Positions 1 to 8,625 of a DNA stretch of 45,547 bases are shown here, one piece after another. Below the pieces are notes generated by a model, which worked only from the letters and a program-made list of their open reading frames with translations, was not told the DNA's origin and did no database searches. Source of the DNA: a virus; the IMG/VR virus record IMGVR_UViG_3300032291_004435, positions 1 through 45,547 of that record; one strand, written 5' to 3'. The translations under genes and the position numbers were made by a program. How positions within the stretch are numbered: position 1 is the first letter of the stretch; every line of letters starts with the position of its first letter.

Positions 1-1506
1 AGCAGCGGTGATACTACCATAATCGGTGACAGGGAATCGCTTTTCTGCAGGCAATGCAAAATCTCCGCCAGCGCCTTGATTGCGCTGACGACCCTTCGCA
101 AGAATATCAGCACGAGAAGCTTTGAGCGATGTTGGCTTCTCTCGCTTTAATCTCATTTTATCAACCTGCTCCGACGACCAATTAAGACCGTCATCCCCAC
201 CGTGCATCATCCAATTAATATATGCAGCTGAAGGGTCAGCGCGATTGCCCCAATCATCGGTTCTGTCACCTGTATGGCGTTGCAGATATGCATGCATGGT
301 TCTGATATCATCATCGCCAAGCTCACTGCGGTTTGCTATCTTACGTGCAAGTGATATCATTGCTGACGAGCCACCGCGCTTGAAATAGAATTGCAAATCC
401 AATCCGCGTATTGCATTGGTTGAAGCGCTTTGCGATGGTTTGCGGTCAATTTCTGGTTTGTCTGATTTATAATTACGCATACTTTTCTCATATGCAGAAA
501 CGACAGAATCAACCCAATACGGAGTGTGCATCCCATTGAGCTGATACGCAAGCCATTCCTGCGTCATTGGTTCTTCATTTTTGTGAGATTTTACTGTGCT
601 TTTTGGGCTACCCGCAATAACTTTGCCACTTCCATATGTACGATTACTTTCGCGTGCTGGCTTGCTTGCTCGGCTTCTCGATGCATTATTACGGCGCTCA
701 AGTTTAGCCTGCTGCTCGGCAAGTGCTTGTTCTTCTGGGCTGCCATACATTTGCTCATACATAGCTCGCTCGTATTCAGCTTGTGCTTCTTCTTGCTGAG
801 CTTGTGCTTCTTGTTCTCGCTTCATGATAGCGTCGTCACGAGCACGCTCAAATGCTTCACGAGCGGCAAACATATCTCCGCTACGAGCTGCATTGATATA
901 TGAACGGCCAGCTCCTGAAATGAACCACTCTCCTGTACGAGAAGATTGTTCGACAAGGCCCAATTCTTGCAATCGCATTGCAGTGAGATTTGGTAATCGA
1001 CCTGGATTATCAGGGTCGGCAAAATTACTCAGTGCAGCACCTAATGCTCCGCCAGGACCAACAGAAGCATGTGTGTTTGATTCATTCTTTTTTTGCTCAA
1101 CTCGAGCTTGGCGTTTTCTTTCGGCAGCACTTACTCCACCGCCCTTACCTCCGCCAGAATCCAATCCCATGGATGCTAATAATTGTTGTTTTTTAATCTT
1201 TTTTTCTTGGTTCTCAACAAGTTTTGCCAATTCCATGGATTGCTCATACGCGGCCATTGACGAGCCTGGTTTGATGATATTTCCCATCTCATCGCAGTTT
1301 GCAAAATGGCCATTCTCATCACGGCATGCATTACCGCCAATTTTATTTCCAGCTGTTGCGCTGAAGTTACCTCTGGTAGCGGCTTTACGGCGCGCTCGTT
1401 TTGGCAATGTACTTAGTTTTTGCGGAGTCTCTTTTGCCCATCGGTCAGCCCATGGTTTGTTGTTTGCAAAAGCCCATCGCCATTGTGCTTGACTACGAAA
1501 TGGCAT
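1..1506 (-). CDS. Partial head-associated phage protein, DUF6582-like end
   Basis: The reading frame starts at an ATG at 1506 behind an AGGG ribosome binding site and runs off the left edge, so the C-terminus is missing (502 residues visible). The N-terminal ~30 residues are rich in W, R and K. Around residue 60 there is a GNxCRDExGHFxNC stretch resembling the GNxxRxxxGRF motif of phage head-associated proteins. The middle (residues ~190-260) is a charged E/Q/A-rich helical region. Near the end are WMMHGGDDGLNW, like the WxxWGGDxGxxW motif common in phage structural proteins, and FALPAEKRFPV, resembling the start of DUF6582 domains. It follows the portal, gp10-like and zinc-ribbon genes with 2 bases between stop and start. 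The exact role is not known; a minor head or maturation protein is inferred from motifs and position. Confidence 0.6.
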   Translation of the reverse strand, partial: MPFRSQAQWRWAFANNKPWADRWAKETPQKLSTLPKRARRKAATRGNFSATAGNKIGGNACRDENGHFANCDEMGNIIKPGSSMAAYEQSMELAKLVENQEKKIKKQQLLASMGLDSGGGKGGGVSAAERKRQARVEQKKNESNTHASVGPGGALGAALSNFADPDNPGRLPNLTAMRLQELGLVEQSSRTGEWFISGAGRSYINAARSGDMFAAREAFERARDDAIMKREQEAQAQQEEAQAEYERAMYEQMYGSPEEQALAEQQAKLERRNNASRSRASKPARESNRTYGSGKVIAGSPKSTVKSHKNEEPMTQEWLAYQLNGMHTPYWVDSVVSAYEKSMRNYKSDKPEIDRKPSQSASTNAIRGLDLQFYFKRGGSSAMISLARKIANRSELGDDDIRTMHAYLQRHTGDRTDDWGNRADPSAAYINWMMHGGDDGLNWSSEQVDKMRLKREKPTSLKASRADILAKGRQRNQGAGGDFALPAEKRFPVTDYGSITAA

Positions 1507-1508
1507 AG

Positions 1509-1742
1509 TTACCCTCCAGCAGTAGGTGGATTATAAACAACATCTTCAGTTTGAGGTTTTTCAATAGCAGGAGCTTCAATGATTGGTCGCCAGAATGTTC
1601 GCATGTTACAAACATTGCATGTTATTGGCGTTGGCTCAGTAGTATGCACGGTAGCACTCAAAGTGAGTTTTGTTGGCGTTTTCACTCCCAATGTAGCACC
1701 ACAACGACGGCATGTAAACAATCGTGGTTTAATATCTGTCAT
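1509..1742 (-). CDS. Small zinc-ribbon protein
   Basis: This 77-residue protein has two CxxC knuckles, CRRC at residues 11-14 and CNVC at about residues 42-45, about 30 residues apart, which is a classic four-cysteine zinc ribbon. The second knuckle is followed by an aromatic/basic RTFWRP patch. The tail of the protein is proline-rich and probably disordered. Its start codon overlaps the stop codon of the upstream gp10-like gene (TAATG), so translation is probably coupled. Small zinc-ribbon proteins of this kind occur in phage structural operons and some bind nucleic acid (the Com family of phage Mu is one example), but nothing here assigns a specific role. Confidence 0.65.
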   Translation of the reverse strand: MTDIKPRLFTCRRCGATLGVKTPTKLTLSATVHTTEPTPITCNVCNMRTFWRPIIEAPAIEKPQTEDVVYNPPTAGG

Positions 1743-2200
1743 TATCCAATCGCTTTCTCTACGGCGTCTTCAATCGCCTTTACAATATCCTTTTCCCTTC
1801 TCAACATGACACGTTCTGTTATGTTTCGAGGACGAATACCTGGGTGCTGGACGGCTTTAGCATACACAGCAACGTCACTAGCAGCCGCCATAGATTGTCT
1901 TCGCGCAATTTCATTACGCACACCATCGCCAGGACGGAATCGCAAAAACCGTGATTTTTTGGGAAGAATGGCGTGAGGTTTTGTGCCTTCATCTACCCAT
2001 GTATATCGTTGGTCTTCAGTCATTATTGTAGCACCGTCATCGGTTTCTACTGTCTCAAATTCAGCAGGTTTTTTCCATTGAGCCGTGGCCTGTTTCAAAG
2101 CACGAATGGTTTTTTCGTTCTCTTTCTTAACAGCTTGTTGAGTTGATTTTTGTATTTCTTTTGCAATATCATCAAATGAAAATTCAATATTAAAGCTCAT
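1742..2200 (-). CDS. HK97 gp10-like head-tail/tail completion protein
   Basis: This 152-residue protein matches the HK97 gp10 family pattern: an N-terminal helix, then YTWVDEGTKPHAI and, further on, VQHPGIRPRN followed by a C-terminal helix. In this family the protein sits at the head-tail junction or tail terminus of siphoviruses. A TTG at 2218 would add six residues, but the ATG at 2200 is chosen because a GGAG site lies nine bases upstream of it. It overlaps the end of the portal gene by 11 bases. It is unusual that it lies beside the portal and far from the major tail protein gene (27125-28753), since it normally precedes that gene. Confidence 0.8.
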   Translation of the reverse strand: MSFNIEFSFDDIAKEIQKSTQQAVKKENEKTIRALKQATAQWKKPAEFETVETDDGATIMTEDQRYTWVDEGTKPHAILPKKSRFLRFRPGDGVRNEIARRQSMAAASDVAVYAKAVQHPGIRPRNITERVMLRREKDIVKAIEDAVEKAIG

Positions 2201-3863
2201 CAGCAGAATCTCCGTCAATGTTTTCTTTCAACATATTGATGACACCGTCCATGCCATAATCAGCTACTAACGCATCCAATACACTTTTGGGGTTTGAGCT
2301 TTTATACCCATAAAGTTTCTTGACTGAATCGGGCATAGGAATAACTTTGCCTGGTATATCATTTCCATCGGCATCTTTTGTTTCGGTACCTGGTATGGTG
2401 ACGTTGAAATCAGGCTTCGGCAATGCTGCTGCAGCCACTTCGGGTGGTGGTGCTGCTTGAGGCGCAATACCCATTCCCTGAAACTTTGGCCCTATCTTGT
2501 ACAGTTTCTTGATAGCTGATGGTATCTTGATTGGTTCTTCAGGTCCACGCACGTCCATAAGATATGATTCGTTGTCGTTTGAAGTAGCATCCTCTGTCGA
2601 ATCAAATTGAATGAATTCTTTTGGAAATACACCTTCGTCGACCAGAAAGTTTCGCACTTGGTCTTGCGTAAGCACCTGTGTATCAAGAAAGTTACGGATA
2701 GCTCCAGACGCAGCTTGAAATGCGTCCATTTTCATCTTACGGTCTCGCACATCACTACTTGCAAATGTGAATGTTGTTGTGGTTGGTAATACATGATGGT
2801 TCAATGCAAGAGTAAAAGCACGCCGCCACGCCGCCATACCGCGGCCTTCGGCGGCTTCTTCCAGTACTACTGTCTGCGTACCTGTTCCCAGCCCTTGTCC
2901 ACTCAGCGGTTGAATCTCTTGAACAGCAACCCCCAAAGCATTTGCGTATCGCAAGTATGCGTCCTTGCGCTCTGAATCAGCGCTAAAACCGTCAGGCACT
3001 TCTGCCAACGGAATTGTGACAATAGAGGGATTTTCCGACTTAAGCATCGGGATAATTGTGCTTCCCTTGTACACCACATATCCACGTTGATTGTTTGCTT
3101 CATTGCTTGAAGAGAGTGCATCACGAAGTTGGAGGTCCGAGATACCATTCACAATGTGAATGGCCAGATTACGGCTTCCGCTAACCTTCTCTCGGATGAA
3201 TGTTTCAATAGCAGTCAATTTAAGGATTGTCTCGAATGCACGTCGTGCTGCACACATTCCCAGGCCGCGATGCTCAATACGTGGAGAAGGCATATCGCTT
3301 AAACAAATGACCTCTTCATGACGAAGTCGATGAAACTCTCCACGGTAGTCTTGATAAATGACTGGATAGTCTCGGTCATTCGTGCGGTATGTGCGTAAGC
3401 TATCAAGGTGCATAAGTCCAACAACACGAGAACCGCGTGCATTCGATGCGCGGACAATCTCGATGAATGCACCATTATCGGTAGTCAGATAATCTCGTAC
3501 ATGACGGGCCAATCCATAGGAATAGCTCCCGTCAAAATTAAGCATAAGGTCTTTTGCACGGTCAATACGACGAGCATTTTTGGTTGCATCGGATATCATA
3601 AACCCGATAGCAGTTTGTTTGCTCAACGTTGTGTTGACCGCACTTGCCCACATATTCTCTATCAAAGGTGTTTCGGAAAGAATTGCATCGGCTGCTTTTG
3701 TGCCATATGCAGGAAGCCCTGTCGCACCCTTAATGCCTTCAAGAAGGCCAGAGCTCAATACTCCTCCCCACGATGTAGGGCCAAGCATGATGGTGACAGG
3801 ACCGCCGTGACGTTCGTATGTATCCTGTCGTGTAACACTATGCATGCGTACAGAATCAGTCAT
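2190..3863 (-). CDS. Phage portal protein
   Basis: This 557-residue protein has the layout of the HK97/SPP1-type portal family. Visible features are a variable N-terminus, a wing with HVRDYLTTDNGAFIEIV and RTYRTNDRDYPVIYQDYRGEF, the EVICLSDMPSPR stretch, the core helix near GRGMAAWRRAF, and a C-terminal charged region after ~residue 430. Twelve portal subunits normally form the ring at the capsid vertex through which DNA is packaged and the tail attaches. The gene follows the terminase large subunit by 9 bases and overlaps the gp10-like gene, a normal packaging order. The C-terminal ~130 residues are P/D/K-rich and probably flexible. Confidence 0.88.
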   Translation of the reverse strand: MTDSVRMHSVTRQDTYERHGGPVTIMLGPTSWGGVLSSGLLEGIKGATGLPAYGTKAADAILSETPLIENMWASAVNTTLSKQTAIGFMISDATKNARRIDRAKDLMLNFDGSYSYGLARHVRDYLTTDNGAFIEIVRASNARGSRVVGLMHLDSLRTYRTNDRDYPVIYQDYRGEFHRLRHEEVICLSDMPSPRIEHRGLGMCAARRAFETILKLTAIETFIREKVSGSRNLAIHIVNGISDLQLRDALSSSNEANNQRGYVVYKGSTIIPMLKSENPSIVTIPLAEVPDGFSADSERKDAYLRYANALGVAVQEIQPLSGQGLGTGTQTVVLEEAAEGRGMAAWRRAFTLALNHHVLPTTTTFTFASSDVRDRKMKMDAFQAASGAIRNFLDTQVLTQDQVRNFLVDEGVFPKEFIQFDSTEDATSNDNESYLMDVRGPEEPIKIPSAIKKLYKIGPKFQGMGIAPQAAPPPEVAAAALPKPDFNVTIPGTETKDADGNDIPGKVIPMPDSVKKLYGYKSSNPKSVLDALVADYGMDGVINMLKENIDGDSADEL

Positions 3864-3872
3864 ATATATACC

Positions 3873-5099
3873 TCAGTATAAATTCAAATCTATGCATCGC
3901 ATAGCGGCCATGCTTAGCGCAACACACGCGTCAACTTTGTCTTTCGGGTTACCCTTCACGATGCGAAGTTTGTCTCCGCCAGCATCAAAATGTGCTTTCG
4001 CATTTGCAACATGCAATCTCAACGTTGTATCACCGTCATGCACAAGTCTTCGCCCCATGATAAGGTCACGTAAGTTCTTGTCAGCTATGGCGCGGGCTGA
4101 AGATTGTTTAAATTCATTCGTCCACACCCTTCGCCCTAGTCGTTGTGACATTTGATGCAATTGATACGGGTCGTATGCTATTTCAATTACATTATACGTA
4201 TCAATAATGGTGTTAATTTGTTTTTCAATCTCATCGTAATCAAGCACACGGCCATTTGGAATCCAGGTATTGACTATGCGTACCGCAACATCGTCTTTGC
4301 GGTCTTTCTGATGATGACGACTAACTGCAACAAGAGCAAACGTGTCGTTCGAGACGCCTGCGTCCAAAGCCATGACAATAGGGGTACGGTTGTCCAAAGG
4401 AGGTAAGTCCTCTCGCAAGACATCCCACAGCATCATGCTCGGAATAAACGCTTCGTCCGATTCTAGGTCAACGAATTTGCCATCAATCTCTTGTGAGGCA
4501 AATCCTCCATCGTATTGTTTTTGCAGAGTGTCAACAAATGTGGTCGGCAAGAATTTATTTTGACGAGACGACGAATATACAACATGAAAGTTCTCGTCTC
4601 CATTTTCGACAAATGCATTGTATAACCAGTTTTTACCGCGAGGAGTAGAAGAAACCCAGGCACGAGACGGCATACGACGTAAACGGCCAATCATGATTTG
4701 CCATACACGAGGAGACATCATGGCTGCTTCGTCTAGATAAAACCAGCCCAAATTAGGTCCGCGCAAACGGTCGGGGTCGTCAGCAGAACGAAAAACCACA
4801 GTAGTGTCATTCACTAACGTGGCGGTCATGTCGCCAGCTTTCCATTCTTTCAATGCGCCTGTCTTTTCACAAACCTCATTAAAGGTTCGCAAAGTCGCAT
4901 CCTTAAGCATGGTAAATGTTGGCGCGCAAACCATGCCAATGCTTCCAGCAGGCTGGCGTAATATTTCTATTACGCCAGCATGTGTCTTGCCGCTACCAAC
5001 TCCGCCTACAAAAGCCCTGAATTGTCGGTCTGATGTCCAAAATTCCTTTTGTGGCTCGGTATGTTGTGTGTGTTTAACCCTAACGGATTGGGTCGTCAT
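3873..5099 (-). CDS. Terminase large subunit (ATPase and nuclease)
   Basis: This 408-residue protein contains a Walker A GGVGSGKT (residues 32-39), a Walker B GWFYLDEA (D123, E124), a coupling motif STPRG (151-155), and a RNase H-like nuclease with acidic residues in MALDAG (D246), AYDPYQ (D310) and KDKVDA (D390). It is the DNA-packaging motor that translocates and cuts concatemeric DNA at the portal. A TTG at 5150 would add 17 lysine-rich residues. The ATG at 5099 is preferred because a purine-rich AAAGAAGAAG sequence precedes it and it gives the usual short overlap (20 bases) with the small subunit gene. All catalytic residues are intact. Confidence 0.95.
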   Translation of the reverse strand: MTTQSVRVKHTQHTEPQKEFWTSDRQFRAFVGGVGSGKTHAGVIEILRQPAGSIGMVCAPTFTMLKDATLRTFNEVCEKTGALKEWKAGDMTATLVNDTTVVFRSADDPDRLRGPNLGWFYLDEAAMMSPRVWQIMIGRLRRMPSRAWVSSTPRGKNWLYNAFVENGDENFHVVYSSSRQNKFLPTTFVDTLQKQYDGGFASQEIDGKFVDLESDEAFIPSMMLWDVLREDLPPLDNRTPIVMALDAGVSNDTFALVAVSRHHQKDRKDDVAVRIVNTWIPNGRVLDYDEIEKQINTIIDTYNVIEIAYDPYQLHQMSQRLGRRVWTNEFKQSSARAIADKNLRDLIMGRRLVHDGDTTLRLHVANAKAHFDAGGDKLRIVKGNPKDKVDACVALSMAAMRCIDLNLY

Positions 5100-5517
5100 C
5101 TTCTTCTTCTTTAGATGCTTCTTCTTCGACACTGGTGCCATCAAGGTCAATGACTAATTCCATCTTGACTGGTGGTGCACCATTTTTGCCAGAAAGACTA
5201 ACATCATTTTTGCGACCCCAACGGTCGTTAAATCTTCGTTCCAATCGCCATGCAGCTGCTTGCCAATACTCACCTGCAGCTTTGCCAATGACGGCTAAAT
5301 CGCGCGCTTCGGCAGAAGCAATAGCCTGCGTAATTGCATCGGCAAATGATTCATACCGAGGGTCGCCACGGCGGCCTTTTTTCACCCATTCACGAATAGT
5401 GTCATGATGAATGCCCGCCAAAGCTGCGGCCGTTTCGATGTAATTGCCAGCTTTAAGGGCACCAACAATTAAATCTTGAAGCTCTGCGGTAAGTTCTATC
5501 GGCGGTCTTCCAGCCAT
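5080..5517 (-). CDS. Terminase small subunit
   Basis: This 145-residue protein starts MAGRPP and has an N-terminal helix-turn-helix (about residues 25-50, with NYIETAAALAGI then TIREWVKKG), a central helical region with ARDLAVIGKAA, and the family-typical AAAWRLERRFNDRWGRK block. The C-terminus is strongly acidic (E/D-rich). Small terminases of this type recognise the packaging site and load the large subunit, whose gene overlaps by 20 bases. The start is supported by a GGAG site about ten bases upstream. Confidence 0.9.
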   Translation of the reverse strand: MAGRPPIELTAELQDLIVGALKAGNYIETAAALAGIHHDTIREWVKKGRRGDPRYESFADAITQAIASAEARDLAVIGKAAGEYWQAAAWRLERRFNDRWGRKNDVSLSGKNGAPPVKMELVIDLDGTSVEEEASKEEEDDDPIR

Positions 5518-5530
5518 ATGCGGTTATCTC

Positions 5531-5749
5531 CTATGCGGTGTCGCGACGAGCAAGACGGCCTGAGCCGCGCACTCGACGACGACGTTGGAACAACGACGCG
5601 CTTGCACCGCGGTCGGTTCTGCTTGCAGCGTTACGTGCTGAAGCTGAAACACCAGGCGTTTTTGTCGGCTGGATGTCGGATGTTGGTTTTGCTCCAACGG
5701 CTCGTTTGATACGATTACGTTTCTGCTGCTGTTCAAGTGGGCTTGCCAT
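5531..5749 (-). CDS. Small arginine-rich protein
   Basis: This 72-residue protein was not recognised. Its start is well supported: GGAGG lies five bases before the ATG at 5749. The sequence is highly basic, with an EQQQKRNRIKR N-terminus and an arginine-rich C-terminus (QRRRRVRGSGRLARR), and has no membrane segment. It lies 10 bases after one gene and 13 bases before the terminase small subunit gene. The charge suggests nucleic-acid binding, perhaps linked to packaging, but that is only inference. An overlapping frame ending at 5524 has no comparable ribosome binding site and was discarded. Confidence 0.6.
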   Translation of the reverse strand: MASPLEQQQKRNRIKRAVGAKPTSDIQPTKTPGVSASARNAASRTDRGASASLFQRRRRVRGSGRLARRDTA

Positions 5750-5759
5750 AAACTACCTC

Positions 5760-6233
5760 CTAGTGTGTATAGTCTCGATATGCTGGGTCAATCGATGGCG
5801 GACGAAATGTCACATCACACGATGGTATGGAAACTTTCCAGCGTTTGGCCAATTCGATACCATCGACAAATTGGTTGTCATCGTCAATATTAGCACCGCC
5901 AATACCGTCAACAAATGCATCTCGCTGGTCTTTGCTCTGAAATACAACGACACAAAAGAATTCCGCATCGTCAGTATAATCCTTTCGGGCCTGTTCTCGA
6001 TTCATTCTCTTGCGGAATTCACCGAGAATGTATTCCGTCTCGATTTTGCCATCCTGTTCGGCGTCGCCCGTAAATTCGACAGGCATTTCCTTAACTTCCT
6101 TCACGCGCGACTCTTTGACAGTCCCGCGCTTGGAAGAAAGCACCTTGTCCGATGCCTTTAACGTTTCTTGTTCGTCAACTTTATCATCAGCAAACAGGAA
6201 AGCGTCAAAATTAAAATCGGTGTCGTCTTGCAT
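5760..6233 (-). CDS. Unknown acidic phage protein next to PP-loop enzyme
   Basis: This 157-residue protein starts at the ATG at 6233, preceded by GGAGAGAGAAAT; upstream in-frame start codons lie inside the preceding gene and were discarded. The N-terminus is acidic (MQDDTDFNFDAFLFADD), the middle is lysine/glutamate-rich, and the C-terminal half contains FFCVVVFQSKDQRDAFVDG followed by FVDGIELAKRWKVSIPS, which looks like a compact alpha/beta domain. It overlaps the PP-loop enzyme gene by 23 bases, so the two are probably coupled in translation and perhaps in function. No enzymatic motif was recognised. Confidence 0.7.
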   Translation of the reverse strand: MQDDTDFNFDAFLFADDKVDEQETLKASDKVLSSKRGTVKESRVKEVKEMPVEFTGDAEQDGKIETEYILGEFRKRMNREQARKDYTDDAEFFCVVVFQSKDQRDAFVDGIGGANIDDDNQFVDGIELAKRWKVSIPSCDVTFRPPSIDPAYRDYTH

Positions 6234-6969
6234 ATTTCTCTCTCCATAAGACAGTATCGATGAGCGGAAAAAACTCTCGTATACGTTTGTAATCATCAGG
6301 CCACAATGCTTTGATAGGTCCGATGTATCGACGGTCAATGCCATCGAATGAACGGCCAAAAGCAAGATAATCGGGTGGCAAATTTATTTCCGCACGATGA
6401 ATCTTCGTCATAAGCATGTTTTTATTCCAATCCCAAATAGGATGGAATTTCAACAGATTCCATGTAATCGGGCCTGTTTTTTTCATTGCAGCCAAACGAG
6501 ACATGTTGTCAATCGCGCGCACGCCCGTGGCTACGAATGTATCTTCATCAAGGCCGTGGTCTTCGCAGATTATTTCAGCCAGGTCGTTATAATCCCAGTT
6601 TGCATCAAGCTCAATCTCTTGCATGAATCGATTGTGCCATAACGGCATGAAAGAACCGCTTTTCATCATTCGGTAGTATGTAGGGGACGGATATCGATGT
6701 ATTTCCGTCTTGAAATAGTCTTCGTAGTATGCCAGAGATTCATCAACAAACTTCAACCCAGGCACAAGATACCCATAGAATGGGATGATTTTCTTGAATA
6801 ATCCACTGTCTCTGAGCGCAAGCCATGCGCCAATGCTGTCTTTACCTGCGGAGAAAGACAAAAGAATGGTTGGATTTACTTCTGCAATTTGTTCCAAAAG
6901 ACCCATTCCACGTGGCCATGTTTGAACAAATTTGAGCTTATCGTTATTCGTTATCAGCTCGTCGCTCAT
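6211..6969 (-). CDS. PP-loop enzyme, PAPS reductase family
   Basis: This 252-residue protein has the PP-loop signature SFSAGKDS at residues 38-45, which binds the phosphates of an adenine nucleotide in PAPS reductases, ATP sulfurylases and related hydrolases. The remaining sequence has the mixed alpha/beta look of the family, with VATGVRAIDNMSR and HPIWDW further on. Phages commonly carry such genes; proposed roles include sulfur metabolism or nucleotide/DNA modification, and none can be assigned here. The ATG at 6969 follows AAGGAG at seven bases. It sits in the same operon as terminase and overlaps both neighbours. Confidence 0.8.
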   Translation of the reverse strand: MSDELITNNDKLKFVQTWPRGMGLLEQIAEVNPTILLSFSAGKDSIGAWLALRDSGLFKKIIPFYGYLVPGLKFVDESLAYYEDYFKTEIHRYPSPTYYRMMKSGSFMPLWHNRFMQEIELDANWDYNDLAEIICEDHGLDEDTFVATGVRAIDNMSRLAAMKKTGPITWNLLKFHPIWDWNKNMLMTKIHRAEINLPPDYLAFGRSFDGIDRRYIGPIKALWPDDYKRIREFFPLIDTVLWREKYARRHRF

Positions 6970-7165
6970 CTTGCGACTCCTTCACGCCATACGTACTTCT
7001 CAATACACTTTCATCGATGGCCAACCAAATAGCCACTCTCTGCAATGCATCGGACAAATAATCAATAGGTCGAATGATGCCTAAACAAAGAAACAAAATA
7101 CATCGAAAAAAATATGCAACCGATTGAAATAGAAGCGCAATAGCCATCCGAAACATTGCTGTCAT
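6944..7165 (-). CDS. Small membrane protein
   Basis: This 73-residue protein has a long hydrophobic N-terminal segment (about residues 6-31) and a second, weaker one around residues 40-50, followed by a charged C-terminus ending KESQDERRADNE. The start is strong, with AGGAGG six to seven bases before the ATG. It is the first gene after a 48-base gap holding a possible promoter, and it overlaps the PP-loop gene by 26 bases. The size and topology would allow a holin, but no endolysin lies nearby, so the function is left open. Confidence 0.6.
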   Translation of the reverse strand: MTAMFRMAIALLFQSVAYFFRCILFLCLGIIRPIDYLSDALQRVAIWLAIDESVLRSTYGVKESQDERRADNE

Positions 7166-7183
7166 ATAAATCCTCCTAACCTA

Positions 7184-7189
7184 ATTATA
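7184..7189 (-). promoter_or_regulatory. Possible -10 box for the terminase block
   Basis: A perfect TATAAT reads on the minus strand in the short gap between the Gp37-like gene and the small membrane protein gene. The best -35 candidate 18 bases upstream is TAGGCA, which matches consensus at only four positions. This is one of the few gaps in the late operon that could hold an internal promoter, so a separate transcript for the terminase/portal block is possible. Confidence 0.3.
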
Positions 7190-7213
7190 CTCCCTATTGT
7201 AAAGACTTGCCTA

Positions 7214-8623
7214 TTATAACTTTGTAATTTCTTCAGTCATGTCGGTGCCAAATCCTGCAATGTTTACGGCTTCCCATTGCACATCTTCGGTGACAACTCC
7301 GTTAGAAATATTTATAGACACAGCATTTATACGATAATTGTCTCTGTATGCGCGATAATCAAGCGTCACAATATCTCCCAAATCCCAATCTATCCCACGA
7401 ATGGATGTTGGTGTAGGTACTGCTTTGCCTTCTATTTTTACACGCGGCACACGCTTAGCCAATTGCAATGCGGCATCATTGGCAAGAAGCATTGGAACAG
7501 TATACGTTCGAGGATTACCTTTAATAACTTTCATTTTTGAGTCGCGTTTGTATCTTTCTTCTTTAATTTGCGGGTTACTCAATGCTTCGCGCAAATTAAA
7601 AGGACTATCAGATAATCGACGACGATTTACCGCAGCTTTTATATCTTCGTCTTTATCAATACTGTACATGACCGTTGTTTCTTCAGAACGGTCAATCGTC
7701 ATCTTTGCATTAGCAAGATTTCCACGATAAGAAGAAAAGATAAAAGAGCCGTCTCCGCGATTTTTTCCGTACAAATTTGGAAATGTTTTAAACATGAATT
7801 GCCGTTCATTTATAGCAATCAAGTCAAAAGAAAGCCAAATAGGAGCAAATCCATTTTCCTCAGAGCCTTCAACACTTTGTGATTGCAATGATTTCAACAA
7901 TTCATAAACAACATCTCCGTTGCAATCTGTCGAAACACCATATATTCCATCTTGCTTGTTTGGTTCAACAATAATAAAATTTTGCAAATCTAGATTTGGC
8001 AACTTTAAGTCTTCGGTCCAATTCGCTTTCCCCTTTGAGCCTTTAGCGCTTGTCATGTAATTCCAACGACGTTTGTTATTAAAAATTCCAAAAATGCCGT
8101 TGTGCGGTTCTGTTTGGTATGCTGCAGCAGCACTAATATAAGCAAACGAAAAATTCTGACGGACAATGCCTTTCATAATATCGCCGCAGAATCCTTTTTT
8201 TATTTTTGTTTCGTCTTCAACATCTGGGCCATTCCAGCTTGATTGTTGTGGACCCCAATTGTTCCCAGTAAAACCACGATAGGCATTTAGACGTCTTGTA
8301 AGCAATTCCAATGCATGATATGCAGTAACTTTTGTGTATGAATCGGTATATTCAAATGCTCGAACAAAAAACATAGCATTGTTATCAAGAACATATGGAG
8401 CTCCATTTATAGAGCGCCATACTCCAATCTTATAATCAACATTTGTCCATTGAAAATACTGGTCTAGCTCTCCTCGTGGCACCGTCAAAGATAAAGCTCC
8501 AATTTGCCCGTCAGCTCTAATTACATATTCCAATCCTGAACCACCAGCGTCGACAATATCGGTAATACTGGTAAGAAAATCACCATATGAATTGTAGAGT
8601 CGAACTTCAAAATTTACAGTCAT
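7214..8623 (-). CDS. Gp37-like siphovirus tail/baseplate protein
   Basis: This 469-residue protein resembles the siphovirus ReqiPepy6 Gp37-like family of baseplate hub proteins. The N-terminus reads as a beta-rich hub domain with FEVRLYNSYGDFL, then VDAGGSGLEYVIRADG and LSLTVPRG. The C-terminal part has the typical WDLGDIVTLDYRAYRDNYRINAVSI stretch in pieces, a beta-barrel feature of this family. It would form the ring at the tail tip to which the adhesins attach. It follows the Dit-like giant protein by two bases, consistent with the tail-tip order. A GAGGT site precedes the ATG at 8623. Confidence 0.7.
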   Translation of the reverse strand: MTVNFEVRLYNSYGDFLTSITDIVDAGGSGLEYVIRADGQIGALSLTVPRGELDQYFQWTNVDYKIGVWRSINGAPYVLDNNAMFFVRAFEYTDSYTKVTAYHALELLTRRLNAYRGFTGNNWGPQQSSWNGPDVEDETKIKKGFCGDIMKGIVRQNFSFAYISAAAAYQTEPHNGIFGIFNNKRRWNYMTSAKGSKGKANWTEDLKLPNLDLQNFIIVEPNKQDGIYGVSTDCNGDVVYELLKSLQSQSVEGSEENGFAPIWLSFDLIAINERQFMFKTFPNLYGKNRGDGSFIFSSYRGNLANAKMTIDRSEETTVMYSIDKDEDIKAAVNRRRLSDSPFNLREALSNPQIKEERYKRDSKMKVIKGNPRTYTVPMLLANDAALQLAKRVPRVKIEGKAVPTPTSIRGIDWDLGDIVTLDYRAYRDNYRINAVSINISNGVVTEDVQWEAVNIAGFGTDMTEEITKL

Positions 8624-8625
8624 AT

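Noticed and set aside
824-1492. 222-residue plus-strand frame
   Set aside because: It is antisense to the partial head-associated gene, has no ribosome binding site and its composition (S/A/R-rich) is that of a shadow frame.
5524-5736. 70-residue minus-strand frame overlapping the arginine-rich small protein
   Set aside because: The other frame has GGAGG at five bases from an ATG; this one has no comparable start signal.
6944-7165. Small membrane protein as a holin
   Set aside because: Size fits but no endolysin is near and the topology is not distinctive, so no lysis role is claimed.
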